Positions 21,700-33,355 of a DNA stretch of 64,000 nt are shown piece by piece. Within the stretch, counting starts at the first letter, position 1. The number at the start of each line of letters is the position of its first letter. Position numbers and translations under genes: made by a program. The notes under the pieces were generated by a model. It ran no database searches. It saw nothing but the letters and a program-made list of their open reading frames with translations, and was not told where the DNA came from. Source of the DNA: Phytophthora hibernalis (lineage: Eukaryota > Oomycota > Peronosporomycetes > Peronosporales > Peronosporaceae); assembly GCA_012656075.1 (NCBI GenBank), contig JAAKBF010000260.1, positions 1 to 64,000 on the forward strand, given 5' to 3'.

Positions 21700-21933
21700 A
21701 CTTCATTGAAAACATTGTAGCATTTCCAAGCTACAACGACATGTAAAAGTCAAGCGGGAGACTGCTCGCCGGTTGGCATAATATCCTGTTACGGACTGCA
21801 ATGGAGCATCGTTTTTAAGAACATTTACGGATTCAAACCTTGTAAAGCTGCAAACGTTCTGCCTGATCGCACCCGCTTACGCAGTCATTGTTAATCAAAA
21901 ACGTGTTGCTTGGAGCGTCGGATTGACACTAGC
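21700..21933. other. Convergent 3' intergenic gap
   Basis: A short spacer between the stops of two convergent spliced genes. No separate feature is seen. Confidence 0.5.
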
Positions 21934-23091
21934 CTATCGGCGTGGGGCAATAGTCATGGGGTTGCCTCCATTGGCGTTAGGTCCGGTCAGACCCATGTCC
22001 TCGAGGAACTTGTCCATCCGCGCGGACTCTTTCGCCTGGAATCGATACCAAGATAAAAAAATAAACTGTGAGCAACTCACAGCACCAAACCCGTAAGTTA
22101 GAATAGCTGTACCTTCAAACCCGCAAGCTTTTCTTCCTGTAGCTCCTGTTTACGGCGTCTCGCCGAGTCACGCTGAACCATGCGGCGCTTCAATTCACTG
22201 TCCCCACCTCGACCTCCACCCATCAAAAAGTCTTCACTCACATCGAGACCATCCCGAGCATCATCTCGATCTCTCGCCGCACCATGGAGCTTCTGACTCA
22301 CTTGTCGGCGTTTCTCGATCTGAGCTTCTCGTCCTGTAGCTTTGGGTGCCAATTCATCCATGACCGTATCACGAAACTCTCGTTCTCTCTTCCGGTCCAT
22401 CTTTCGACGTTTCCACTGCTCCTCCTTGTCTTCTTGTTCGTCCTCCTTCGATCTGCGTTCCCTTTCCTCCTCCAATTTTGGTCCTTTCACACTTTCCCGT
22501 TTACTTCCCGAACTCAACAAATTGTCTCTCTTCGTGGCCACATCCACCGAGTCTTTGGCCGTGGCCAGCTCGAATTTCTCCTTTTCTCCAAGTTTGGCCA
22601 CAAATCCCCAGCGATGTCGGGTACGCTTAGTCTGCTCCACTACCGCATCTGGTAAACCTTCGTAAAACATTGCAGACAATTTGCCTCGGTTCCATTTCTT
22701 GGCAAATTGGTCAGTAAATAATTCCGTCGCCTCCTCCGTCGACAGATCATCCACATATTTGCCCCTACAAGAAAAAAATCACAAATAAGAAGTGATATCC
22801 TCTTTTTCTCTAAAAATAAATTTCCACGCACTTTGATTGGGCGAGCCAGACTCGAAACTCCGGCTGGCGCACAAAATAGTCTTCCGTGGCTATTTTGGCG
22901 CCTTTGGGCAGTTTTGGGTCGCTTTTGTGACTCTTGTGGCGCTCATCCTCGCGTCTGGCCTTGCGACTGGAGGAGGATTTCTTCGAGTGTTTGTGCGGCT
23001 TGCGGTCTCTGTCGCCTGCGAGGAAAGAGCACGAGTCAGAAGAGCTCTACAGAGAGGGAGAAGAGAGCGACGCACGGTGGTCTCGACCCAT
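21934..23091 (-). CDS. Four-exon Lys/Arg/Glu-rich nuclear-type protein
   Basis: Exons are 23091-23076, 23015-22832, 22764-22113 and 22035-21934. The three introns are 60, 67 and 77 bp. Their donors are GTGCGT, GTGCGT and GTACAG, and their acceptors end in CGCAG, TGTAG and TCCAG. The coding sum is 954 nt (317 aa plus stop) with no break. The N-terminus is basic (HKHSKKSSSSRKARRED). Next comes a conserved-looking block (ATEDYFVRQPEFRVWL, then LFTDQFAKKWNRGKL, then HRWGFVAKLGEKEKFELA), then a long charged helix and a tail ending TIAPRR. The block recalls the eukaryotic style-cell-cycle-inhibitor-1-like family of small nuclear proteins; this match is from memory and tentative. It is the best-preserved ordinary gene in the window. 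Confidence 0.78.
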
Positions 23092-24587
23092 TTTGGCTGG
23101 GAAAATTAGTGTACTATTAATAGTATTCGATGCGGACTATTTGGGACCAATCACACGCTGTAGATTATCCTACAGTTTTATCTAGAAAACAACTCGACTG
23201 TAGTTTGTAGCGCGGTTAAATTACGGTCGACGGTGCGTTATTAATAACAATTGTTTCGTAGTGCAGACGTGTGTTCATGTTTGAATAATATTCAAAGAGC
23301 TCGAAGAGTTCAAAGAGGTTTGACTTTATTTTGTTTACCGTTACAAAATCTCACGTCCTGCCGGTGTCTTGGCTGCGTGGGGAACGGAGGCGCTCTTCGA
23401 CGACTACAATTGTTTGCGTCCTGGCTCCCGCCCATGTCAAATCTGACCAGAAGTTAATCAGGTCGCGGCCAAATCGACGATTTAACCCTGCTAAATCGGC
23501 GATTTGACCGCCACCATGCTTTTACCATAACATACTGTGTACCAAGAACGGAAGAGTCCGAAACCCGGGCACCAGTGTTGCAGTCAAGGCTGCGTTAAAC
23601 TCGAGTAAGAGCGTGGAAAACGCTCCTCCCAGCCACCTGCCAAAACTAACACCCTGCCGGAGATAAAAATCTCTTCAAAAGGCCTAGACAATTGCCAGAA
23701 AACAGTTACCGGAAGTTAATTTTGAATGGACTTTCACTTCTTCCTACTGGAACACTTCAAAGTGTACTTACCGTTACCGGTACCCGCGGATACATGTACC
23801 GGTACCGGTAAAGGATGAGCATGAACAGCTGCCGCTGAATAAATTTTGGCGCCAGGCTACAGCAAATCCTCCACGTTATCGGTACATGTACCGAATGCCG
23901 CATTCGCAATTCGGAATCCGAATGCGAATGCGAATTCTGGATTTCCAGCATGTTCCTCTTTCTCCAAGCAATTTCGGTGTAATTTACGCTGACAACTGAT
24001 CCACAAATACGGTGCCTGGTCCAAAGCTCCTTATTTACGCTTTCAAAGCCATACATAGCCCACCATATTCGTCGAAGCGCGTCCTCGTATCCCTCGCTCC
24101 ATTTGCCGTTGGCGGCAATTCCAGTTTTTATCAGGGTCCTTTAATCAGCATGTGGAGACTTCGTGGCGGACTAACCATTGATGCCAAAATGTATGTAGGC
24201 CCAAAATATGTACATATACATGTTTTTGCAGGTGATTCGCTTTTCGTCACTGGATTCATATGTAGAGCCGCATTTTCGAGGAAGCCAGATAATTGTGCTG
24301 TCCGTGGCTCGGACTCGGAGTAGTGGGGTCACTTTGTTCCGTTATGCATCTTAGGATCGACTCGGTGGACAGAAAACCGGAGACCAAACAACCAAACGGT
24401 GACAGGTGAGCTCAACATGTCCTGCAAGCAGCGTTTTCGTGCCATGCCGTCTGTTTCTCAGCACAGCAAGTGATCGGTTAAGGAGTCCCGTCTTCGGTGG
24501 CGTTAGCATTGTTTCCTTGTTCACTTGTCAATTTGATCACCGTAGCACAGTGATCCATCTCCAAGAAAAGTCTACCAAGTGTCAACC
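23092..24587. other. Intergenic region with ACCGGT-rich and palindromic tracts
   Basis: The left part should hold the promoter of the four-exon gene. At about 23765-23945 the sequence is dense in TACCGGTA words, TACATGTA palindromes and GAATGCG/CGCATTC inverted words. I see no gene. The right part is the promoter of the RFLR effector starting at 24588. Confidence 0.5.
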
Positions 24588-25794
24588 ATGCGCGTTCACT
24601 ATGTCTTGCTGCATGTATTGGCGGTTGCCCTGCTTTCAAATGTTGACGCTACTTCGACGGAGATTAATAACGGAGCGCAGTCCACTCGCTCTTCGATTAC
24701 TGGTCCGAACGACATCTCTACTCAAAGGTTTCTGAGAACTCACAAAACTGTGACTGAGGACGACGACGACGACGAAGAGAGCAATCGGTATTGGTTGGGT
24801 GGACGACTTGATCCAGAACAACCAGCTCAAGACTTGGGCGAAGCAAGAGAAATCCGCAAACGACGTCATCTCACTGTTAAAACTTGACAAGGTGTCGGAT
24901 AACCTGCTTGAAAGTCCCCAGTGGAAAGCTTGGACCAGCTACATGACCATAATAAACAAGAATAACGTCGACGAATCAATGGTAGGGGCATTGACGCTCC
25001 GCTTCGGGGCCGACAAAGTCTCAGAAATGCTGGCTTCGGCTGCAAAGGTCCCAGGCTCATCAAAGGACATTGCAGCCAAGTTGGAAGCTGCACAAATAAA
25101 GAGGTGGGCCAACTCGCTAGCCACCTCGGACGATATTTCCAAGCTGCTTAAGGTGGATAAGGCAACCGATGGCATTTTCGACAGCCCGCAGTTGGCTACG
25201 TATGCCGCCTACCTGAAGGCTGCCAACCAGAAGAACCCCAGCAAGAAAACGACTGTACTCGAAACCTTCACGAAGAAATATGGCGAAGAAGATCTGCTTA
25301 AAATGCTGGTTTCTGGCCAAAACACCAAAAGCGCTGGCGCCACCAAGCTGAAGGACGACATGGTCCAGAGCTGGCTGGACTTCACAACCCCACCGGTTAA
25401 GATTTTCAAAACGTTGAAGCTTGATCAGGCTGGCGACGACCTTCTCAGTAGTCCGCTACTAAGTACGTGGGTCCAGTACATGAAGGCTTTCAACAAGGAG
25501 ATTCCGAGAAAGAAAACCAGTATGATTGAGACGTTCGGGAAGAGTTACGGCGATGGAATGTTGGCCACGATGCTCCAAGCAGCGAAAAAGTTCCCGAGCA
25601 CGGAGGAACTCGCGACGAATTTGCAGCGTGCACAGTTCAAGCAGTGGATGGCCGAGAAGAAAACCCCTGATGTTATCTACAAAACCGTTTTGAAGCTGGA
25701 CTCGACGAGCGACCAATCCGGGGACATTTGGCGTATGTACTACAAGGCGTACGACAAGGAATTCCCTGGGCAATTGTTCTCGTTTAACCCTTAG
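24588..25794 (+). CDS. RxLR-dEE LWY effector (RFLR), one frame break
   Basis: ATG 24588 opens a signal peptide (residues 1 to about 21, MRVHYVLLHVLAVALLSNVDA). RFLR follows at 47-50 and DDDDDEE at 58-64, the textbook RxLR effector leader. The frame changes between about 24775 and 24800, and 24799-25794 then stays open for four LWY modules ending in GQLFSFNP and TAG. I could not tell whether the change is an indel or a missed intron; no clear splice pair is visible. Two plus-strand paralogues (50095 and 54650) and fragments near 59.5-60.9 kb share modules with it. Secretion and host-cell delivery are predicted from the leader; the target is unknown. It is tail-to-tail with the minus-strand gene at 26406. 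Confidence 0.87.
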
Positions 25795-26405
25795 AAAACG
25801 AAAATGCTACAGACATCTATAATGGGTGTTGTAGATTGAAATCTACATGTAGTGGGCTTCATATTTCGCAATTGTATTACGCTCCTGAAGCTTCACAATG
25901 CCGTAAGCGTCCTTGCTGTTTGAATCCAATAGCTTCAGTAACTGCATCTACATGTGTAAAGATGATTTCAGATTCAAATCTGGCCAATGTCATAACTATG
26001 GTTTGTCCGTAGTAAAAACTCACAAGCATGTCTGTACTACTCGTCAACCTACGACAGGAAAGAGCGGCCGTTGTTGTGACACTAAAAAACTGCCGCCGAG
26101 GACTTTCAATCGGTGTCCATATTGCTATGTTGGTTTGACAGCAACATAACATTGAAAACCCAATGTATCAGTTACTGTAGTGCGAACTACTGGAAGAGAT
26201 CTTAACCCTTTTAAGCGCGCTACCAGCAGAGAATCGTGCTGTTATCAGAACCAGAACCTTCTGTGAATCACTTCGAAGTACTACAGTATCAAGTAATATT
26301 GGCCGTTAATAGTATTTATCAACACCAATGTGCGTTATTTAAACGAGACCCCCCGCACTACGTTGGCCTTCTTAATGTATCGTTGAATCATTTCGTCAGC
26401 GGTAA
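25795..26405. repeat. Convergent spacer shared with 50990-51340
   Basis: This non-coding spacer between two convergent effectors is clearly related to the spacer at about 50990-51340. Both contain TTTGTCCGTAGTAAAA, GGTGTCCATATTG and CTTCGAAGTACT words in the same order. The shared spacer shows that the gene pair was duplicated as one unit. Confidence 0.7.
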
Positions 26406-28150
26406 TCACACCACCGAGTTTTCGTAAAGTTCTGGCGGGGTTTTCTTTGCACGTACCCACTTGCTGAGAAGCGCGTTCTGCAAGATCGTGGCCAGGTTCT
26501 CGAACATCCGCAAAAGAGATCGATCGTTAAAGCTGTTTCTCAAACCATCGATCATTGACGTTTTCTTGTCGGGATACCGCTGGTTGAAGTCACCCAAATA
26601 CTTGACCCATGTTTTGAAACGTGGATGAGCAAGAACATTTTCGTCCGGCATGGGAAAAAGAATCCATTTGAAAGTAGCGTTAGGAGAATACTCTTTGACG
26701 AGCCAACGCTTGTATAGCCCCGCCTGTACCATTTTTCTAGTTGCACAGTGCTTGGATTTCGCAGCGCCTTGTCAATCATCAATTCAACTTTACCGTCGCC
26801 GTAGTTCCCATGAAGTAAAAGTACCAATCTGTTTTCTTTGTCAAATTTTCCCGGTCGAACGTTTTGACGTAGGTAAGCCAGGTCTTGAACAGCGGATTTC
26901 TTAAAACGTTATCCCATGCGTCGCCAAGTCCAAGCAAATTAAAGACTTAGTCAGGATCTTTCTTATGGGCGAGAAAGCTCTGGATCTTCTTCGTCTGCAA
27001 TTTTTGTTGCAGTGCTCCCTAGATTCGGGTATTTCTTCGTGGCTTCGAGGAGTTTGATCAATGGCTTGTCACTGCAGACTGTCGTCAAAATCTTGAACAG
27101 GGGTTTTCTCGTTTAAAGACGTACGAAATCCAGGTATCATAAAGCAAGAAGTTCTCATCTCCTTTGTCGAGTTCAGCAGCGTGAACACGTCGTCCGCCGA
27201 TTTTCCTCTGGCACGCCAGTCTTCCATCTGTTGTCTCTCCAACTTTGTTGCGACTCCCTTCGAACTGTCATGCGTTTTTCCGACCGCGATAATTTTTGCC
27301 AGAGCTTCATCGTCGAACTTCTGTGTCAAAATATGAAACAGAGTTGTTTTCCGCGCGGGGTACCGTGCATTGAAATCGTCCAGGTACTTGAACCATGCGT
27401 TAAAAAGCGTACTCGCCATCAAATTATCACCCACATTGCCAACTCCCATATGCACGAAGGCAGTATCTGGTGTTTTCCCGGTCCCCAGCCACCCATGAAT
27501 CTGTTGAGACTCTAATTTGGTGGCGATGCTCTTCGTAGCATTTGAATTCTTGGCGGCACCAATCACCTTGAACAGAGCATTGTCTCCATAGTAAGTCGTC
27601 AGCGTTTGGATGTTTTCTCCGGGTTCAGTGCGTTGAAATCGTCCATGTAGACCCACGAGTAAAACTTTGGGTTCGTGAGAAGGGAATTCCCTGCTCTTTG
27701 GAGATCAAACAGGCGAAAGACGTCGTCGGGAGATTTTCCGACTGTAACCCAATGCTGCAACTGCTCCGTTTGCAGCTTGTTCGCAAGGTTTTGTAGGCTC
27801 GGGTCCGTCTTCGGGGCATGAAGCAATTTATACAACGCGTCATCGCCGTATTGTTTCGTCAGCGTCGAGATCGCCGACGTCGCTTTTAGTGGATACTTGG
27901 AACTCAAATCATCCATGTTCTTAATCGACTGGACAAACTCCGCTTTATAAAGTAGCAGGTCCTTAGCTTTGGTTAGCCCCATGCACGTGAAAACGGTCTC
28001 CACATTTTTGCCCTTGCTGAGCCACTTCTGGATCTTTTCGGAGGTGATTTCCCACGAGGAGAATCGAATTTTTGCCTTCTCGAGGGCCGCAAGTAACTTT
28101 ATGAAAAGGAATCGGGGAAGTGAGGTGTCGATGGCACTGCATACCACAAG
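26406..28150 (-). pseudogene. Decayed EER-type LWY effector, leader lost
   Basis: The protein is a paralogue of the 56756-58737 gene. Modules 1 and 2 read from about 28080 to 27620, a loss of about 10 bp near 27625 shifts the frame, and 27620-27069 continues modules 3 and 4. Further breaks and stops scatter the rest down to the conserved end (VVTADEMIQRYIKK) near 26365-26406. The signal peptide and EER region of the paralogues are replaced by unrelated sequence above about 28110. It therefore lacks a recognisable secretion leader as well as an intact frame. Confidence 0.82.
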
Positions 28151-28231
28151 TAACCCCAGCAACTCAAGGAACCGCACGTTCAAGCAACCACACAAACCTG
28201 CTCGGCCCAAGTTTAGCGCCATACTCAGCAA

Positions 28232-28640
28232 CACCACACGTATTACTGTACCAGTGACGCGTACTTAAGTACGGCGACGGGAACCGCTCAAGGTGTTGTC
28301 GCTGAAGTGGAGCACCGCCTGATGCAATGGGTCAAAGAGTATGAAGACAAGAAGCGCTATCGGCGCAAACAACTAGAGTGGGTGTACAGCAAGATGAAGC
28401 GCCATCAACCTATCGATTAGAAATCCTACGCATTTGATCAGCGGCGTTCTATGGAGTGGAGCGACGCGATCTGGCAAGACAAGAAGAAGACGCGCACGAG
28501 AAGCAACTTCTTCCGCGACATTGGGGTTGCCTTTATCGGCATTAGCAAGAACCCTTGTACGTACGGAGACGAGAGCGTGACGGAGATCATTCTGCGTGCG
28601 TATAGAAACCTTCGAAACCTTCTATATTTAATATCCCTTT
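28232..28640 (+). other. Unrecognised charged reading frames, probable transposon debris
   Basis: Two consecutive short frames on the plus strand encode lysine/arginine-rich peptides (for example MQWVKEYEDKKRYRRKQLEW, ending in TAG near 28420, then a frame with SNFFRDIGVAFIGISK). They look like protein-coding debris rather than noise, but I cannot assign a family. Confidence 0.35.
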
Positions 28641-28977
28641 GAAGTCATGACAGTAGTACCTCGGTCAGAAGTGAGGGCGAAATCTGTAGCACAACTCGGC
28701 GGGCTATTTTTGCTGTCCGCCAAGACACTGAGTAACACAGCGGCTTGTGAGCCGCCTCTGTCGAGATGACAGTTTCAGTTATGAGCAACCTTGAAAATAT
28801 GTGGATGAAGACTGCAGGCAGACGCTTGAGCAGTATTGCGACCATTGTCCCGCACCACCGCTGACGAGCCGGGTCGAGTAGCCTCTGCCGTTCAGGTTTG
28901 GAGGACAGGTCAGGTGAAAAGTAAAGTCTCTGGAGAAATATAAAGGTTTTCTTGTTTTTCTGTTGTTTGTTGCTCGT
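28641..28977. other. Non-coding, possible LTR-like debris
   Basis: No gene is seen. The sequence adjoins the 3' side of a minus-strand Gypsy fragment and may be part of a decayed LTR, but no matching second copy lies in the window. Confidence 0.3.
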
Positions 28978-30423
28978 CGGGTAAATGTGAAACTAACATG
29001 CAAACGCAATGATCGGCTTGATCGTCGACCTCGACTTGTAGAGGTGACAGCCCTTCTAACTCCATCAGCAGGCGTCCTCAGCGGCGGCGGTCCCGAAAGA
29101 CACACCCCACCAACGTTACACTGCTATCCGTAGTTATGAGGGTCCTGCCACCCGTCCTTAGATGTCGTCTCGCCGGGAACACTGCGCGCGTTACGCCTCG
29201 CCAGGCACGTCTTCTCACCTGCAAGGTACTTTGGAATGGGCAACAATGAACCTCGGAGGTCCACTGTTTCAGCAGATCCATTGCGTGACTGGGGCACGGT
29301 CGCTCGTCGCAGGGTCCGACCCGTCAAGTGTTGGCACGCGACCCGTATGCCCCGCATCGGGACATTCTCCTCGACTGAAACTTCATCGTCCTCGACGACT
29401 AGCAGGGAGCCCTTCCAGTTATTGGCGCAGACCCTGCACTTGTTGTGCAGCAGCACGCAGTTCCGTAGCAAACTGCCGTAGGCGCGCGGATTTCCGTTTC
29501 AACGAGAATAGGTTCCTCGTAATTGGTAACTTCGCAATACTCCCGTAGTTCATCTTCATCTTCCTTCCGTAGTCGACGTAAACTGGCGCGTTCGTAGCGT
29601 TCACGGGCTGCTGCACGTTTTCTCGTGCTTAGAATGGCGTCCACGACAAGTTTAGTGGGGCGACAGCTTGGAGTTGACTCGACGCGTTCCCGAATCGCCA
29701 CATATGCGTCACGACGCCGACAATTATCACGCCCTCTATCGCATACAGGCCCCACGCAGTCCATCCGATGTAACAGTCCAGGCCGTAGAGTATTGACATC
29801 GCCACAGCTAGGCCCGAGACTCTGCACAGCAGAAACTCGATTAGATCATAGGCGGGCATTGGGAGGTGGAACGCCAGCGTGGAAATCAATAAGAGGCTCC
29901 AAACGACGCCACAAACTCCTTCACTAAGGCGGACGTAAGTCGCCACAATCGCCTCCTTCAAGGCGCGAGCATACTTAGAAGACAGCCGGCCGGAACGAAG
30001 CACTAGATCAGGCACGTATTCACATAAGGTTGCATGTAAAGAGACCCACCCCGTCCTGCTCATCCGTCCGAACTGCCCGTATTCGAGTGTATTCTCAGCC
30101 AAAACTTCCATATGCACCATGAATAGCGCGCCCCAGAGAGCGTACACGTAAGCAGGACCCCGTAGTTGCTTAATACTTTCGTTGTCCAGCACGGCCTAGT
30201 AGCGCGTGATGAATAGCGCTCACATGCCGGCGTGCAGGCTTGTCAAGTCCCACGCGTCTCGTAGAAGTGTCCATACGACGTTTCTGAGAGGCGTAGTCAG
30301 AACCCAAGTCACTACACAGCAGAATCCGGTCACACATAATGCCAGGCGTTGGTCGGCGTCGTCGGGCATGGCGGTGGAGAGAGACCCCAGCACGCTCGTC
30401 GACTTGTGTACTTCCGCGCGCAT
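28978..30423 (-). pseudogene. 5' fragment of the second Gypsy family with multi-membrane-span ORF
   Basis: 28978-29362 is almost identical to 40099-40483, the beginning of the minus-strand Gypsy element, so this is another copy of that family. Reading in the minus direction from 30423, the predicted protein has four or five hydrophobic segments (for example RLALCVTGFCCVVTWVL, GVCGVVWSLLLISTLAF, GVIIVGVVTHMW). An Arg/Glu-rich helix (RKRAAARERYERASLRRLRK) follows, then a C-x2-C piece (KCRVCANNW) and the shared MRGIRVACQ region. In-frame TGA and TAG near 30185-30225 and later shifts break it. The role of the membrane-like part is unknown. Confidence 0.55.
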
Positions 30424-30688
30424 CGCCGAATGGTCAGCAAGTTACATCCGGGTCTCGCTAGCTCCACAAACATCCCTCTTAGGCAAGCACCCCATGTAGA
30501 GGAAGCCAGGTTGCTTCATAAGTCCACATCACTCATTCTAAGGCGATCCGATGGCGCCGTGCCGTTCGAGACTCCCACGGCTTTCAAAAGTTGTGTTAGT
30601 CCGTAACTGTCCGTAGGTGTTCTGGTAACCGTAATTCGTCACCGTACGGCAGTTCAATTTAGAAGTCCAACCTTTTACTGCAGTTCAA

Positions 30689-31430
30689 GTGCGCCGTTTC
30701 CCAAATTACTGCAGTTCAAGAACGGCATTTCTCGGGCGTTCCCGAAATCGGCCAATTTCATTGATCGTAAATATTTGCCAAATCAGCGAGCAGAATGACA
30801 AGGCTGCAGTTCATCCCACGCATAACGGCCCTGCATCCAAAGTCGCGTCGCACGCTTCGGCTTACAAGAACAAAATCGCGAGCATCCTGACGCCTTTCAA
30901 GCTTGACGACGACGGTTTTTCTCATCTCCCTTCATTATTGGAGCAAACCGGCGCCCTCAACCCGGAGGCTGCTGTCTACGACAGGCATCTCAGTGACCGG
31001 GCGCTGGCACTAATTCGGCGCGACATTTCTTCGACCCGAGGTCATGAGCCGCGCTGGAAATGTGACGTCATCAAGGGAGTGTGGCAAGCTCTTTTCGAGA
31101 GCGACCGTATTCGCCAAGTTCAACTGGGATTGCAACCAAAGGGTACGCTCGAGCCGCTCGTGGCGTCTCCATACAAGGTTAAGGAGGCACTCACTTCGGT
31201 CTGGTCGCCATTCAAGCGCCCAAACGGAGTGTACACGGCCGAGAGCCCCATTGAAGACTTGGTCATGGACAGTGACGAAGAAGGAGAGTCGGACTTCGAG
31301 ATCGTTGTCGGACCGTCAAGAAAGAGGGCAAGGGGCCAGCGTCGCGGCATGTGATCGAGGACGACGCCGATCCGGATGAAGAAGATGGCGAGATCAAACA
31401 GGCAGCCACCGAGGCCGCCATTCGTGGGAT
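30689..31430 (+). CDS. Unrecognised 221-aa reading frame with acidic C-terminus
   Basis: The open frame runs to 31354. It has a helical middle (LPSLLEQTGALNPEAA, DRALALIRRDISS, VIKGVWQALFESDRIRQ) and an acidic stretch (DSDEEGESDFE) before a basic tail. Another acidic segment (DDADPDEEDGEIKQ) continues in a second frame to about 31430, so the true protein is probably frame-broken. There is no signal peptide. It lies between two Gypsy pieces and in the opposite direction, so it may be part of a mobile element. No family is recognised. Confidence 0.35.
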
Positions 31431-31649
31431 TTACCGTGGGGTAGTCCGGGTAGTACATGTAGCAACAAGCTCGTAATTTTCTCCCAATTTGACGTTTTTC
31501 AGTTTTGGTTTTGTAGTTCCAAAGAGCGTGACCTTCACGCCCCAATTCATACGTCGACCACCGTCGTAGATTTCATAAAAGTAGTAAAAGTAAACATACA
31601 AGTTTCGAGTGTTCATCACTCGAAGTTCCTGCAATAGGAGAGGCAAAGC

Positions 31650-33262
31650 GTGCCTCCTCCTAAAACAGCAACCCATCCTCGACGACCGCAACATTGGCTA
31701 TCGTCAATCTACGGCTACGACGCAGTTCAGGCCACCCCTCTTCCGTTCGCTGTTTGTCATTGTAGGCGTTTATCAGCACTTCACAGTCCGGAAGCAGGGA
31801 GGTGGTCGACCTCCAGCAGGTCTCGTAGGACGCCGTCAGCACCAGATATTGCTCTTGTCGCCCTTTTACACGTTTGGCCAAATGCCCACGACCGGGTCCG
31901 AGACTCCAGAGAACGCCATCTCCTCATTCCCGATCGTAATCCGCTCGACGAATCTAGTCGCAGGAAGGTCTTCCACCGCGAGAGGGCCGTCTCCATCGAT
32001 TCCATCTAGTTGCTGGATAGTATCAGGAAGCGCCGTAGGGTAGGGCCGAGTCCAACACCCTTTAAACTCCTTAAGACGATTCACGTTGACGGAGACAACT
32101 TTGTTCGGGTGGATCGGTATGGCGATTCGGTAAGTGTTCTCACTCAATCGGCCGACCACACGGTACGGGCCATGGCACCAAAAAGCCAACTTCTTTGTTT
32201 TCTTCTCGCCACGCCGTGCTCGGAAATATTGATAAACCCACACCGGCTCGCCCACCTCAAAACCCACGCTTTCATGCGAATCTAACCGGCGAGCATGTCG
32301 GTCTTGAGCCTTGATCAGTTGCTGTTCCACCATTCGTCTAATGTCACGCATCGACAGGTACAGTCTACGACGGTAAGAGGCTACTTCATCGCTCTTCCAG
32401 TCTTCGTTGGTGTTCAGAAACGCCGAATCCAAGCGCAGTACAGGGTCCCTCCCGTACAGACTGAAGAACGGTGAGTCCCCGAGGGCCTCATGATACGAGG
32501 TGCTATAAGCGAACAACACTCTCGGTAAATACAGGTCCCAGTCTGTCTAGGCCTCGCTGACGTACATCCGTAGCATGCTAATTAGAGTTCCAGTCAAGCG
32601 CTCTACGAGACCTTGAGTTTGAGGATGATACGCCGCCCCAAATAACTTTTTAATGTCCAAGGTTTCATAGAACGATTGAGCGAGCCCGGATATAAAGTTC
32701 GAGCCACGGCCACTCAATAGTCGTTAGGGCACACCGTGACGCGAAATTACCTCATTCACCATGATATCCACGAACGTAACCGTGTCCAATGTAGCCACGG
32801 GAAAGCCTCCGTCCACCGTGTAAAGTAGTCTGCAAACACTAGAATGTACTTGTTCCCACGCCTAGTAGTGACCAGCGGACCGATAGCATCAACGACGAGT
32901 AGCGAAAAGGGTCCCGACAATCCTTGAACCGTCATTCGCTGCATTAAGCCGTTCCTCCACGGCCTGTACCCCTTCCCGCTTCCGCAAATCGTGCATGCCT
33001 TGACATATTCGATCACGTCCTTCTTCCATCCCTGCCAGTAAGCGTGCTTCCTCACTTTATCCACGGTCTTTGTCTGACCCACGTGAGCTACAAAGACGTC
33101 AGCATGACAGTAGTGCAATACGGTCTCGATGAACAATAGCGGTATTACAGGTACACTGATGGTTCGGGCCGGGCCCGCACGCGATTTCAAGTGAACACGC
33201 CTCTTCAATATTCCATTGAGTACACAGTAGTGAGAAGCCATTTGGAGTATCTGGACTAGCAA
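31650..33262 (-). pseudogene. Gypsy-2 integrase and chromodomain
   Basis: The zinc-binding part reads from about 33160 to 32990 (HYCHADVFVAHVG, then KACTICGSGKG). The catalytic core begins LLVVDAIGPLV near 32890. A break near 32520-32756 removes the middle, and the C-terminal domain resumes at 32519 (GDSPFFSLYGRDPVL). A chromodomain remnant follows at about 31865-31690 (EQYLVLTASYETCW). Integrase joins the cDNA to the genome; chromodomains steer insertion to marked chromatin. Confidence 0.82.
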
Positions 33263-33355
33263 TTGTGCATCGAGCGCCTGTGCCCCATCCTTCAGGAATG
33301 CGAGCGTGGCCTGGACAAGGGAGTGCGCGTCTGTTCGTCCACAAATAGTTCACGG

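Noticed and set aside
22284..22665. Two plus-strand frames over 100 aa opposite the four-exon gene
   Set aside because: They mirror the charged-helix codons of the minus-strand exon and have no independent support.
24775..24800. Intron as the cause of the frame change in the RFLR gene
   Set aside because: No convincing GT...AG pair of normal oomycete length lies in this interval, so I describe it as an unexplained frame break.
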